In this document: piece by piece, positions 1 to 11,192 of the stretch
Numbering within the stretch: position 1 is the stretch's first letter
Layout: every line of letters starts with the position of its first letter
Assembly (NCBI RefSeq): GCF_036373705.1
Contig: NC_089850.1
Coordinates: forward strand, 24,148,733 to 24,212,732
Reading direction: 5' to 3'
Length of the DNA stretch: 64,000 nt
Source of the DNA: Amia ocellicauda
Lineage: Eukaryota > Chordata > Actinopteri > Amiiformes > Amiidae
Notes under the pieces: generated by a model
Databases searched by the model: none
What the model was told of the DNA's origin: nothing
The model's input: only the letters and a program-made list of their open reading frames with translations
Made by a program: the position numbers and the translations under genes

Positions 1-1146
1 GTTAGCACATCCTGGATGGAGTTAGACTGAACCATATTTTCCCTTCGTACCGGACTATACCTTCCAGTCGAGCACCCACGCAAACTGCTCCTGGGCTTGC
101 TGACTGCCCTGTTGATGTGGACTGCTGCCACTATCCTCAGCAGAGGGTTCTTGAGCTACTCGTGCCCCGCTGTATACAGAATATTTGTCCCAACACGGAA
201 GAGCTGTTGTTGCCCTGCGTTAGCTGTGCTAAACAGCAGGTGTCAGCTGCGTTACGTGAGAGGTGCATGAGCTGGCTCCTGCGCCCCATAGTGTACATTG
301 GTTTGTCACGACATGGTCGAGCTTGGTGTGGCCTCGCTCCTAGCTGTGCTAGCAGACCAAGCGGCCACCACTCCCATGCTGCGCAGAGGGTGCATGAGCC
401 GGCTCATGAGCTGGCTCTTGCACCCCGTGGTATAAATATATTTTTTGTAATGGTAGAGCCCGCTGTTGTCCTGCATCTAGCTTTGCTAGTAGGTGACAAC
501 TACTCCCGTGTTACACGGAGGGTGCATGATCTGCTTCCTGCACCCCGCGATATATATAGTTTTGACAGCACAGTAGAGCTGGCTGCTCTGTACTGTTCAG
601 TTGAGCGAGATTGCTCCTGTGCTCCGCGGAGGCGGCATGAATGTTCCTGCTGCCCGCGTTGTATTTACTGTTGTGCTCAGCTGTGGCTACTCCAGTGTCT
701 GACTAGTCAGCTGTATATTATGTTGAATTACAGTGGGTCTTTGGCCCCGCTCCTGCAGGGAGCCACATTCATGTGTGGAGGGCGTACAGGTTGCTTGATT
801 GCCCACGCCATATATCGTACAAGTAGATATATGGTTTCGCTCCTAGCTGCACTAGTAGAGCAGCCAGCCTTGCTGTTGTAAGCAGAGGGCTTAAGAGTTA
901 ACCTCTGTAGCCCCGCTTTGTATATGCTGGTTGCAGACAGTTCCCGGTAGAGCGTGACTGCAGTCCTCACTCCTGGGCAGCCCAGCTGTGGCCCCAAGGG
1001 GCCTCTGTGGCTTCTGTCTGGAGTTGTGTTGCAGAGGCCCCTAGCGGTTCACTTCGGGGCAGTGCTCCTTATCAGCTCGTTGCCTCCTCCCTTGCGACAG
1101 TTTTATTATACAGTAACCCCTCCCCCTTGGGCAGTGCTTCCCACTT
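1..1146 (+). mobile_element. DIRS-like retroelement, 3' region (window-edge fragment)
   Basis: The first 120 bases match the stretch just after the tyrosine recombinase gene of the DIRS copy at 49815-53853 (compare 52530-52620). The window therefore opens inside the 3' non-coding part of a DIRS-type element. No coding domain is left. From about 200 to 700 there are degenerate tandem units of roughly 120 bp, each with a 'gtgcatgagctggctcctgc'-like core followed by a TATA-like run (near 265, 391, 521 and 634). The end at about 1120-1146 matches the 3' end of the minus-strand copy at 56207-56260. Long open frames here are repeat translations and not genes. Confidence 0.75.
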
Positions 1147-1425
1147 GAAAGATAATGATAGGTTGCGTATGCAACCCCGGTTATCTGAGAAAGAAAGCAC
1201 TACCCCAGGGTTGCAAGGTCACTCTAGAGTTCAAGTCTTCCGGCAAAAGAGGAAGTTCCTGTGCAGATGTCTCGTCTTATACAAACAGGAAGTAGGAAGG
1301 GACCTGTTTTGAGTGACGTGCACAGGGGCTAATGGCAGCTTTGATAGATAGATGTTTCGATTGGGTTCCAATGGAAGTGCGCTGAAACCCCTCCCCCTTG
1401 GCCAGTGCAACCTATCGTTTTCTGT
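1147..1425 (+). repeat. DIRS terminal module, palindrome-ended, right end truncated
   Basis: It starts with 'gataggttgcgtatgcaacc', itself an inverted motif around GTTGC..GCAAC, then 'ccggttatctgag' and a 'gcactaccc' box. The same unit is seen at 18113-18412 and 55923-56206. There the right end is the reverse complement of the left. Here the right end is shortened: it jumps from 'cccttggccagtgc' directly to 'aacctatcgtttt'. The body (1235-1330) matches the DIRS 5' leader near 59460-59600. Confidence 0.6.
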
Positions 1426-1745
1426 TTGCCCACTTAAGGCTGGATGTTTCACAATGCAGAATACATCTGTTTCAATGACACAGGTACCCAAAGGCCAAAG
1501 ACCTGACCTCAAAGCAATGCTTCTTGGGAACATGTGACTGGACCCTGCCCACAGCACCAAGTCATGCTTTCTATAAATGCTGTTACATTTTGTTGTTTGG
1601 AGAGACTGCACTCAGGTGGGGAGCTTCCATGTTGGGGCCTTCCAGGCCGGGCATATTAAATAAATATTTTATTCTTGAATTCAAATACTTAAATTCTTTA
1701 CTGGGCTCTTCAAGGTGTGTGTCAGTTTACTTTTATACTTAATAT
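1426..1745 (+). repeat. LTR-like dispersed repeat, copy (a)
   Basis: The stretch from 1470 to 1670 aligns with 45010-45230: shared 'acctgtgactg'-like boxes, a TATA-like 'tataaatgc' at about 1573, 'ccatgttggggccttccagg', and a 'taaataaat' poly(A)-type signal. The order TATA box, then about 80 bases, then AATAAA resembles the end of a long terminal repeat. No tract of retroviral coding sequence adjoins it. Class unknown. Confidence 0.45.
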
Positions 1746-2648
1746 TTACTTTATTGGTTTGTTTGATTATTATCTTGCGCTTTCTTCACTTATTAGTTGT
1801 GTTGTTTTTCAGTATGATTGTATCTTTATATTTTTTGTATCTTACTTTCTTTTACTTTCATTGAGCACGGTTGTATTCACTGTGCACATTCCACACTGTG
1901 GCATTCGCACATTCCAACATGCCTCTCCTTATTGGGTGATATCCTCCTGAGCAATCAGCCAAACACATTTCAACCAATCGCCTCCCTGCTCTGGACCATG
2001 AACTTGGCTTTAAAAGCAGTCAGTTTGCATCTTTTAGACAGAGCCAGGAGTAGAGCAAGCAGGAGGATAGTACCTGGCAGCAAGACTGAGTGTGGTGGCT
2101 CAGTGGTGTGATTGCTTCACATCTACAAGATTGGACTGATATGAATGGGGAGCATATAAGCTTAGCATTCAGACTGTTCTCAAACTTATTAGAAATTTAT
2201 TGAGTGGCTTCTGTAGGCTGCTGGGTCAGAGTCTTGCCCTGTTCACCTGCAAAAGTAACCACAGAAGATTTTATTATTTTAGAGACTGCTGCTGTCTTAT
2301 CTTACAGGGTCAGTGGAGAAGGGGAGGGTTCTGCAGAGCAGTGCTGGTGGCGAGACTATGCCCAGGGTGTCGTCTGAGGGAGACGGGTTGGGGACAAGGA
2401 GTAGGAGGACATGCATAAGTTCAACTGGTGGTGTGTGGTTCTACTTACCCAGGCCCATCTGTGTAGCGGTGCTTCTGAGCCTCAGTTTCTCTTGTCTACT
2501 TTTTCTTGAGGGTCGTGGTGCCACCACTTTGGACACATCGCAGCTGGTTCCCACTCCACCAGCCCAGGAGGGACTCTAGACTCCTGGACACAGACTGCGC
2601 AACCCGAGAACTTTTTGTTGGCCCGAGCTCGGGAGATGGGACGGTATA
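1746..2648. other. Unassigned sequence with TATA-like and CCAAT-like motifs
   Basis: No gene is recognised. There is a 'caaccaatcgcc' (1973) and a 'ctttaaaagcag' (2009) in promoter-like spacing. The matching downstream piece after the Tc1 insertion (4235-4450) carries 'caataaa' at 4409. The split segment could be one old LTR or promoter-bearing repeat interrupted by the Tc1-like element, but I see no second copy in the window to prove it. Confidence 0.3.
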
Positions 2649-2856
2649 CAGTGAGGGGAAAAAAGTATTTGATCCCCTGCTGATTTTGTACCTTTGCCCA
2701 CTGACAAATAAATGATCAGTCTATAATTTTAATGGTAAGTGTATTTTAACAGTGAGAGACAGAATAACAACAAAAAAATCCAGAAAAACGCATTTCAAAT
2801 AAGTTATAAATTGATTTGCATGTTAATGAGGGAAATAAGTATTTGACCCCTTCGAC

Positions 2857-3867
<1,011 letters not shown>

Positions 3868-3910
3868 GGTGGAGAGTTTGGAATCTGATTGATTGATTGC
3901 TTCTGTGGAC

Positions 3911-4005
3911 AGGTGTCTTTTATACAGGTAACGAGCTGAGATTAGGAGCACTCCCTTTAAGAGAGTGCTCCTAATCTCAGTTTGTTAGCTGTATAAAAGA
4001 CACCT
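3911..4005. repeat. Hairpin upstream of Tc1 transposase start
   Basis: The arms 3911-3953 and 3963-4005 are reverse complements over 43 bases with only a few mismatches, separated by a 9-base loop. It sits between the transposase start codon (3867) and the outer inverted repeat. A transcript would fold strongly here. It may be an inner transposase site or simply part of this Tc1 subfamily's terminal structure. Confidence 0.8.
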
Positions 4006-4234
4006 GGGAGCCAGAAATCTTGCTGATTGATAGGGGATCAAATACTTATTTCCCTCATTAACATGCAAATCAATTTATAACTTTTTTGAAATGCGTTTTT
4101 CTGGATTTTTTTGTTATTATTCTGTCTCTCACTGTTAAAATACACCTACCATTAAAATTATAGACATAATTTCTTTGTCAGTGGGCAAACGTACAAAATC
4201 AGCAGGGGATCAAATACTTTTTTCCCTCACTGTA

Positions 4235-6598
4235 TGTTTCATGCTTTTCTGGACTTGGTTTGGAGTAGGTTTTATTTTAGATTGGAGGTTGGGTGGACCT
4301 TTTTTTTATTCTTCTATAGAGTTGTCCATGTATTAAAGGTAGTTTAAACCTGTAAATGTACAGAGGGTGTGGACTTTGTGCCCCACCCCTCTTGGATTGT
4401 TAACTGTGTGCAATAAATTGTTTTGCAACCATTACTGGTGTTTGTGCTGCCAAACCTGTGTGGGGAGAGTGGTTTAGTGAGTCTCTCCCTCCTCATTTTG
4501 GTGTAGTCGTGGTTACCGGTGGTTGTCTCTCGCTGCCAGATTCATGTTTACAATGATTTGAATCATTAATGATTGAAACACACCCAGTAGTTAAGCTAAC
4601 CTGGTTAATTTAATAAATCCCCTTTAAACCATTTCATAGTGGTCAGTTGGACAGTGTTTTTACATACATGAGAGTTACTTAGAATTTTTTTTATTTTTTG
4701 TTTGTTTTGTTACAGAATACTAATTACCTTGTTTTGAGAATAATCTGTAACCTAATCATTAAATTACTGATTTGGAGTAATCTATTGGAATACTTTTGGC
4801 TTACTCTTCATCAAAACTACTACACATTCTAATACAGATGATGGACTGAAATGTATGTTTATCCATAGTACAAACAATTAAAATGGTAAGTTAAATTTTC
4901 TTGCATATTAATACTTTGAATTTTGTAGTAGTCTATGCATTTTTAACCAAGTGAAACTGTATTTTGATACCCTTTATATTTTTGCAAACTGACATACATT
5001 AACACATTATTGATATGTTTGATTTATCACATTCTATCATTTTAATGCAGGCATTGGTTTCGGTTTTCTGCTAATCACTGATCTGTGAATTGCATTTTCT
5101 TGAACTTAAACTGGTATCTTTGTAAATTGGATGTACTTTAAATGCTTAAAAAGACTACAGTTTATTTTGTTCCATCTGTGAGGATACATGGATCTAGCAA
5201 CTTGCTATAATAAAGGAGATTTAAATGCACTGCATTTTTCTATCCATGAGAAATGCAGTTTCAAATCGCCGAAAACACAGATTGAAATCAATGCAATTAT
5301 GCCAGTATCCACATGTGATTAATGCATTTGTTTTTCTGCAATGAACACATTATTGATGTCTTACCTTATTTTAAGTGTTATCAGTTTGTAAAAGTTTGAA
5401 GGTTTGACTCCAGAAAATTATGAGACCTGAAATGTGTGATTCTGAGTCATTCTGAAAAATCTAGCTCAAAATTGCAGATTTGGACTCAAACATATCATTG
5501 CTTCACAACCAGATATCAACAGCGAAAAATCAACTGACATTATGCAGGAAAACTAGACACAGTTTCTGATGCTTGTCAATCACAGAGATCAATTTTGGTG
5601 GGTCTCTGCAATTGAAACAGAGGATGCACAATTCTTGATTTGTGTGCCTGCTAGAAATGTGTCTTAATAGGAAATCATCTGTTTCTGCCATTGGTGTAGG
5701 AGTTTCTAGGTGAATACAAGCTGTGCACAAGTTGTATGTATGCACTTTTATATTTTGGAGGCAAGGTTGAAATATATCCACATGGCAAATGATCTGCAGT
5801 TTAGCGGTTTATTTATAGAAATCAGGAAAACAAACCAAATACTGATGCTCCTGCCCCAGTCCAGAATGTGTACAGAGACACCTGAACCGGGCATCTGTGA
5901 ACAATCAACTAACTAACAGGAACACGAGCTCTATATAGGATGTCCCATATTAATACGTCACATCCCACTGGCTAATAACCAGGAAGTGCTGCTACTAGGT
6001 TCCAGATAATAATAAACACTGAGTGGCACAAACCTCCATAACATTACATTAAAAACAAAACAATCATGATAATAAGTTAATTACAATTATTCTTGCGGTC
6101 CAGTCAAAAGCATCTGGCGGTCCGGATTTGGCCCATGGTCCATCTACTGACTACTCCTGCTTTAGACTATAAACACGTTGTATGTTGGTATTATACTTTA
6201 ATATTTGTTCAATTTTCTTTCTTTTAAAGTGAGCAATTGCCTGTACTTCCACAAAGTTAAATCCCTGCTAACACACAATGTTGCCACAATGTTGTAGAAA
6301 CATAATTTACATTGGCACAATGTTGTAGAACTGTGTGTTACTAGCTGGGATGCTGTGTAGAGAATGGTGTAATTTAGCATTCTGAAGTACAAAACCTTCC
6401 CATAAAGACTTTAAAATAGATAAACAATATAAATGTGTATTCATGTTTTTGTTTTTATTTTTATATAACTAGGTCTAAACAAGATTTCAATTTTTTTTTT
6501 AAACCTTTAATATTTTTCAAATTCCTCTTATGTGCTAATATATTATTCTAGATACAATTAACATATACATAGATAAATGTGTTCATTACGAATGACAG
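4235..6598. other. Intergenic AT-rich DNA
   Basis: No gene is recognised on either strand. A short sequence at 6265-6352 has inverted ends ('ccctgctaacacaca' against 'tgtgtgttactagctggg') enclosing a repeated 'cacaatgttgtagaa' motif, and may be a miniature inverted-repeat element. The rest has no repeat or domain I can name. Confidence 0.5.

Positions 6599-6599
<1 letters not shown>

Positions 6600-6664
<65 letters not shown>
6600..6664. repeat. (TA)n microsatellite
   Basis: An uninterrupted TA dinucleotide run of about 65 bases. Confidence 0.98.
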
Positions 6665-6669
<5 letters not shown>

Positions 6670-6898
6670 AATTTTAACAGCCCCTTCATAAATTGTATGC
6701 CATTGCTCAGATATTTCTGATAAATCAATTGAATTTACTAAGAAAGGTCAAAAACTAAAATCAAAATAATCATAATATTTTACACAACTTAGGTAGTCAA
6801 AATCAACTTACTCTGCACAATTCAATCATGTAAATACAAAACATTACCAATTTTATGTACTACAGGTACTGTTTTTATTTAAAACAATGTTGTTTAAA

Positions 6899-6900
<2 letters not shown>

Positions 6901-6952
<52 letters not shown>
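6901..6952. repeat. (GT)n microsatellite abutting TAAR copy A stop
   Basis: A GT run of about 52 bases ends four bases before the stop codon (6956-6958) of the minus-strand receptor gene. The mRNA 3' UTR would therefore begin with a CA repeat. The paralogous gene at 35945 lacks the GT run and has a short TA run there. Confidence 0.97.
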
Positions 6953-6955
<3 letters not shown>

Positions 6956-7984
6956 TTATTCTGTGTACAGCTTCATTCTAGAGGAATTAGGGCAGAATAT
7001 TTGTAAAGTAACAATGAGCTTAAGTGCTTTTCGGAACCATGGATAGAAAAAAGCATAAATCAGTGGATTTAGTGTAGAATTTATGTAACCCAACCAAACT
7101 AGGCAGTCAAACACAGCTGCTGGAGTTGCAAAATTGAGATAGACGTCAATCATGGCATCTGTGAAATAAGGGAGCCAGCAAACTAGGAAGACACTCATTA
7201 CTATTCCTAGGGTTTTAGCAGCTTTTTGCTCCTGGTTTCGTTGTCTTCTTGTACCATCTTCCTGTGAAAATGTTCTGTCTTCCATTGTTTTTATTAATCT
7301 TGCTTGTTTTCTAGCAACAGTGTAAATGCGTACATATATCCCAATCATGCCAAAACAGGGAGCAAAAAAAGTAACTGCATCCAGTAACGCCCACAGCTTA
7401 TTAAAAAGCAGTAAACAGCCACCCTCACATGATAATATTTCAACCAGTTCTTCTAGACCTTGGTCATTGGCTTTGGTGTAAATCATTCCAAAGCTATATA
7501 TTGTAGGCAATACCCACCCAATAGTTATAAAAATCCAGGACACTCTGGTGTTGATTTTGTTTGCATAATGAAGAGGCTCACACACTGCGTAGTAGCGATC
7601 AATAGCAATAAAACACAAGTGAAAAATTGAAGTAGTGCAAAGCAAATTATCAATACATGTATGAACTTTGCAAAAGAATGATCCCATATACCAACAAGTT
7701 TCAACACTTCTGATCATGCTGAATGGGAGAACAAAAAGCCCCAGAAGGAAATCGGCAATTGCTAGAGAAAGAACTAACAGATTATTTGGTGAATGAAGCT
7801 GCTTGAAATGAGAGATGGAAATAATCACAACCAGATTGCCACCAACTGTGATTAGCACTGCTAGAACAAACACGAAATACAAAAGTGATCTTTCCCTAAC
7901 TGATCTGGACAGTTTAATGCAGGATTTGGTAACATTTTCAAAACAGTACTCTACTGAGTCCATCTGAATAAAGGACGAATTCAT
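6956..7984 (-). CDS. Trace amine-associated receptor, copy A
   Basis: An intact 342-residue single-exon class A GPCR, expected at the plasma membrane of olfactory neurons, coupling through a Gs/Golf-type pathway as known for olfactory TAARs. The N-terminus has N-glycosylation sites at Asn2 (NSS) and Asn17 (NVT) and the TAAR-type Cys pair. TM1 has GGNLVV and TM2 ends LAIADFLLG. TM3 has Cys3.25, Asp3.32 (HTCIDNLL) and AIDRYYAVCEPLHY. TM5 is LLDAVTFFAP, placing an Asp at 5.43. TM6 is CWLPYF. TM7 is GYINSTLNPLIYAFFYPWF, the TAAR fingerprint, with Tyr7.43. It ends SSRMKLYTE. Asp3.32 contacts the amine in aminergic receptors, and a second Asp at 5.43 is the arrangement of diamine-sensing TAAR6/8-type receptors. 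No lesion is seen. The closest relative here is 35945-36976. I do not assign a subfamily number. Confidence 0.97.
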   Translation of the reverse strand: MNSSFIQMDSVEYCFENVTKSCIKLSRSVRERSLLYFVFVLAVLITVGGNLVVIISISHFKQLHSPNNLLVLSLAIADFLLGLFVLPFSMIRSVETCWYMGSFFCKVHTCIDNLLCTTSIFHLCFIAIDRYYAVCEPLHYANKINTRVSWIFITIGWVLPTIYSFGMIYTKANDQGLEELVEILSCEGGCLLLFNKLWALLDAVTFFAPCFGMIGIYVRIYTVARKQARLIKTMEDRTFSQEDGTRRQRNQEQKAAKTLGIVMSVFLVCWLPYFTDAMIDVYLNFATPAAVFDCLVWLGYINSTLNPLIYAFFYPWFRKALKLIVTLQIFCPNSSRMKLYTE

Positions 7985-8268
7985 CTTGATGAGGATGAAA
8001 GTGAGGTATTGATGAAACCAAAAGAAGTGAGTTAGTCGGAAGTAAGTTTAAATGTATTCTGTTGAGAGAGAGACATTTAAATTGAATACACTTATTTTAA
8101 TACAATATTTGCTACATTTGTATTTTGTTTTATCTATTCACATATTAATTACTGCAATATTTCAAAATCAAGGATATTGTAAAATTCACTGCAATTTCAC
8201 TACCCTAAAAATAATGTATTTAAAATTCACATATGAAGTGCTCCTTGTAGTAAAATGTCACATGTAGG

Positions 8269-8430
8269 GATTTACATTACCTTATTTCTTAACATTCTTC
8301 ATTGACAAACACATACTTCCCATCTTCTGGATTCCCTGAATGTGTCGAGTCCTGACTTATATACAGTGTGAGAGCTCCCTGGAGTTCAGTGACACTTGGA
8401 TATCTTGGGGGATAATGAAATGTGATTGGT
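8269..8430 (-). promoter_or_regulatory. Candidate promoter and 5' non-coding exon of TAAR copy A
   Basis: Reading on the minus strand there is a CCAAT box (8425-8429) and, about 62 bases downstream, TATATAAG (8356-8363). A conserved leader then ends in AAG|GTAATG near 8280, a plausible splice donor. The same arrangement upstream of copy B (37260-37450) is conserved while much of the DNA between it and the start codon is less so. This suggests transcription starts near 8325-8335 and that a short 5' exon is spliced to the coding exon. The position is inferred; no RNA evidence is available. Confidence 0.5.
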
Positions 8431-9010
8431 TATGAAGACCAGTTGTACTTTATCAATTATCTATCATTTCAAATTCTTACTAAGAGACCATAAGAAGCAA
8501 TGTTTTTTTCAAAGTTTTCCCTTGGTTTTTGAGAGGCTTAAGTGATAGAGGTCCCACCAAGGGGGGGGGATCTCTAGCACTTCTAAACTGAAAATTAATT
8601 ACTATTATTGGCCAAATGTACTGTAATTACATCACAATTAACTATTTAATTGAAGATTCACAGCATAGTGGAATAACAGCATCTGAAACTGAATGTGAAT
8701 TTCTGTTTTTGCCAAATATGCAATACAAAATATCACAAATAACAATACAATTTTATTTAACAATATAACCAACATGGTTCTACAGACTTAGATGGCTTGA
8801 AGTTAGTATGCCAACTGAAACACTACTGCTGATCTCTGTGTTGTTGAGAGCATGTGACCTTCCTGTTTCTGGTTTCCACCATATACACATCATATATTCA
8901 TATAGTACAATAATTCTTTATTTTATTATCAGGTCTCTGGATCAAAGCTTTGATCAGTCACTTGTTTGATCATGAATGCTAATTCTTTTGTATTAGTGAC
9001 AGGCACTGTA
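8431..9010. other. Intergenic, nothing recognised
   Basis: AT-rich DNA with a short G run near 8562. No domain, RNA or repeat family is recognised on either strand. Confidence 0.5.
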
Positions 9011-9011
9011 G

Positions 9012-9096
9012 TGTTGAAAAATGTTTTCTGCATTGATATGCAGCTGTAATAGACGGAGCCATTTCAAAGCACTTTCACATTGCATAATATGTCAAA
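9012..9096 (+). repeat. Short direct repeat, left copy
   Basis: Contains 'atgttttctgcattgat', 'ctgtaatagacggagc' and 'atttcaaagcacttt'. The same three blocks recur in order at 9573-9660. The 28S-like fragment lies between the two copies. Confidence 0.7.
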
Positions 9097-9425
9097 TTTC
9101 AGTTTTATGCTATTTTTATAACTGTTAATTTATGTTTTATAATTGTGTAGGTCTGCTAAGATATGTGCATACTGATTTATACACCAGTTTACACAGTTTA
9201 TTGTGTAAAGTTTATTTTATTATAAGTTTCTTGTTTATGTAAATGCACACATTTTGATTAACAATTGAAGAATCGTAGGTGATATAGCTCTCGTCTGCCT
9301 GTCCTCTGATCGGCTCAGCAAGTTTCAAATTTTCCTTTTGAATTCAATCTTTTGTATTAGGTGTAGGGCTGGTGACAGGCTTGCTGGAGTTAGCATTTAG
9401 ACTGCTATTGGCACTACAATTCAGC

Positions 9426-9568
9426 ATCCTTCTGATCGAGGCTCAGCCCATGGACGGTGTGAGGCCGGTAATGGCCCCCATCGCGCCGGGATCGGGTCTT
9501 CTCGGAGTCGGGTTGTTTGGGAATGCAGCCCAAAGCGGGTGGTAAACTCCATCTAAGGGTAAATACCG
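9426..9568 (+). rRNA. 28S rRNA fragment (pseudogene)
   Basis: About 143 bases match the 5' third of vertebrate 28S rRNA. Landmarks in order are 'tccttctgatcgagg', 'cggtgtgaggccggta', 'cggagtcgggtt', 'gggaatgcagcccaaagcgg' and 'gtaaactccatctaagg'. The match stops inside 'aaataccg'. Both ends are abrupt and several bases differ from the conserved rRNA, so this is a dead, transposed or retro-copied piece and not an rDNA unit. It lies between two direct copies of an unrelated repeat. Confidence 0.9.
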
Positions 9569-9572
9569 TACT

Positions 9573-9660
9573 GTTAAAAAGCATGTTTTCTGCATTGATG
9601 TATACACCTGTAATAGAGAGATGGAGCTATTTCAAAGCACTTCACGTTGTATAAAGTAAA
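9573..9660 (+). repeat. Short direct repeat, right copy
   Basis: Diverged second copy of 9012-9096, beginning at once after the 28S-like fragment. It has small insertions relative to the left copy, so the duplication is old. Confidence 0.7.
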
Positions 9661-9699
9661 AAGTAAATTACTTATTTCAAATGTTGAATTTAATAAAAT

Positions 9700-10790
9700 A
9701 AAATAACATCAATTTTAAACAAGCGTCGAGAGCGTCTTTGCACTGCATGACGTTTGATTCAGGACCCTGCATCCCCTTGTTTGTCTCATTGTAGAGAGTG
9801 AATGTATCCTCTAGGTATGCTGTTTTGATCCAGTCAGCTGTTCGCACAGTGGTCGATTGTGATCTTGCAAGAATTTCTTTATTTTTTCCTGCAGTTCCAT
9901 AAAATGGACAAGCACTTGTCCACGCGACAACCAGCATACCTCTGTGTGTAACAGCAGTGTTTGATGCATTTCATCTTTACACAGCTGGGCAAACAGTCTC
10001 TTGTTAGTAGGGCGAGCCTTAATGAAGTTCACAATTTTAACAACAGTTGCCAGGGTGTTACTAAGGTCTTCCAAAAGTTTTTTACTGGCCAATGCTTGGC
10101 GATGTAGCATGCAGTGGAAAATTATGCACCCCGGAGCTTTTTCCTTCAATCGGCTGTTAAATCCCTTGTTCTTGCCCATCAACGCTGCAGCACCATCAAT
10201 GCAGCATGCAACAATATTCTCGTAGGGCAGATTGTTGGACGAGAGATGAGAGTCCATAGCTATAAAAATAGCTTGAGCTGTTGTTGTTGTGGCTTTGACA
10301 CATAAACGATGAGCACGGATTCGTCTGACACTGTTGTTTCATCCAACTGAATGGTAAAGGGAGCAGCTGGTTTTGACAATCTCCAGCCCTTTTATCAATT
10401 CTGTCTTCGACAGTGTTGTCAGAGAGTGGGACGGTTCTCACTTTATCCACCACATGTGGGCCACACAGCCTCTCTACAATTTTCAGGCAGGCGGGTTTGA
10501 TTAACTCTTCTCCAATATTGTGCGGCTTTTTAGCCATGGCAATTAATAGTGAACAGTCAAATAATGCCTCCGTGGCTCTGTGTAAATCACTGCCTGCTTT
10601 TCTGATGTCTGTGGATCTTTTTGATAGTGCCAACTGCTTCTTCCTCTCAAACAAATTCTGACCTTCAACAATAGTCTCCTGGTGTTTTGTTTCCTGGTGT
10701 CTCTGCATTTTGCTTGGCTTCATGCTGTCATTAGCTAGCTTCTCGTCACAAATGACACATTCTGGCTGAGTCCTGTCCTGTCCTTCAATA
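9700..10790 (-). pseudogene. hAT-type transposase with BED zinc finger (ZBED5-like), broken
   Basis: The minus-strand frames 10196-10790, 9811-10257 and 9677-9937 together read as a hAT transposase. First is a BED-type zinc finger (CVICDEKL..., then HQETKH). Next comes a stretch typical of domesticated ZBED5-like relatives. The catalytic-core motif is CCIDGAAALMGKNKGF, followed by CMLHRQALASK, VNFIKARP and a block with LLLHTEVCWLSRGQVLVHF. Frame changes near 10200-10350 and 9850-9937 and the lack of the C-terminal dimerisation domain show it is dead. The usual family length is about 600 residues; perhaps 360 remain. It would have acted in the nucleus on hAT ends. Confidence 0.85.
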
Positions 10791-11152
10791 AAACAGAAGT
10801 TAAGATAACAAAAGATATAGCTTTACTTTCTTTTTTGATGATGAGTCATTAGCACTTTTACGTTTTTTACACGTTGTTTTATTCATAAAATAGTGATGCT
10901 CTGACTGCAGGAAAAACGAGCTGCTAGCTGAAACTGATTGGTCATTGATGTGCACAAATTTTTTTTTCGGGGAATTACAGCTTTTATGTTTCATGTTTTT
11001 ATGTTTTAATAACATTTAAAAATGTATTAATTTTAAATTATAGTGGAACATTTTATGCATGTTTGACCTCAAAGCAAATGAGATCATGTGCCCCCCCTGT
11101 GAACTCTGGTGCCCCCCAGAGGGGGGCACAGACCCCAGGTTGGGAACCACTG
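10791..11152 (-). mobile_element. hAT element 5' end with terminal repeat
   Basis: Read on the minus strand, the outer end is 'cagtggttcccaacctgggg' (11152 inward), a typical hAT terminal sequence. It is followed by a run rich in 'gccccc' and by leader DNA up to the transposase. No matching end is visible beyond 9700, so the far side has been lost. Confidence 0.65.
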
Positions 11153-11192
11153 AATTAGCAGACACCCTTACCCAGGGCGACTTACACAATAA
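11153..11192 (-). repeat. L2-type LINE 3' tail fragment
   Basis: Reverse complement of the widespread fish L2 tail (minus-strand sense: 'taagtcgccctgggtaaggg' then 'tgtctgct'). Related tails are at 30337-30372, 44308-44350 and 61766-61800. The hAT end directly abuts it. Confidence 0.65.

Noticed and set aside
117-881. 254-codon open frame
   Set aside because: It lies wholly in the DIRS 3' repeat region. The translation is rich in Cys and reflects the ~120-bp tandem unit, with no domain.
6855-7046. Open frame with a long CVCVCV run
   Set aside because: Translation of the GT microsatellite and of the antisense of the receptor gene.
9426-9568. Functional rRNA gene
   Set aside because: Only 143 bases of 28S with substitutions and no flanking rDNA.
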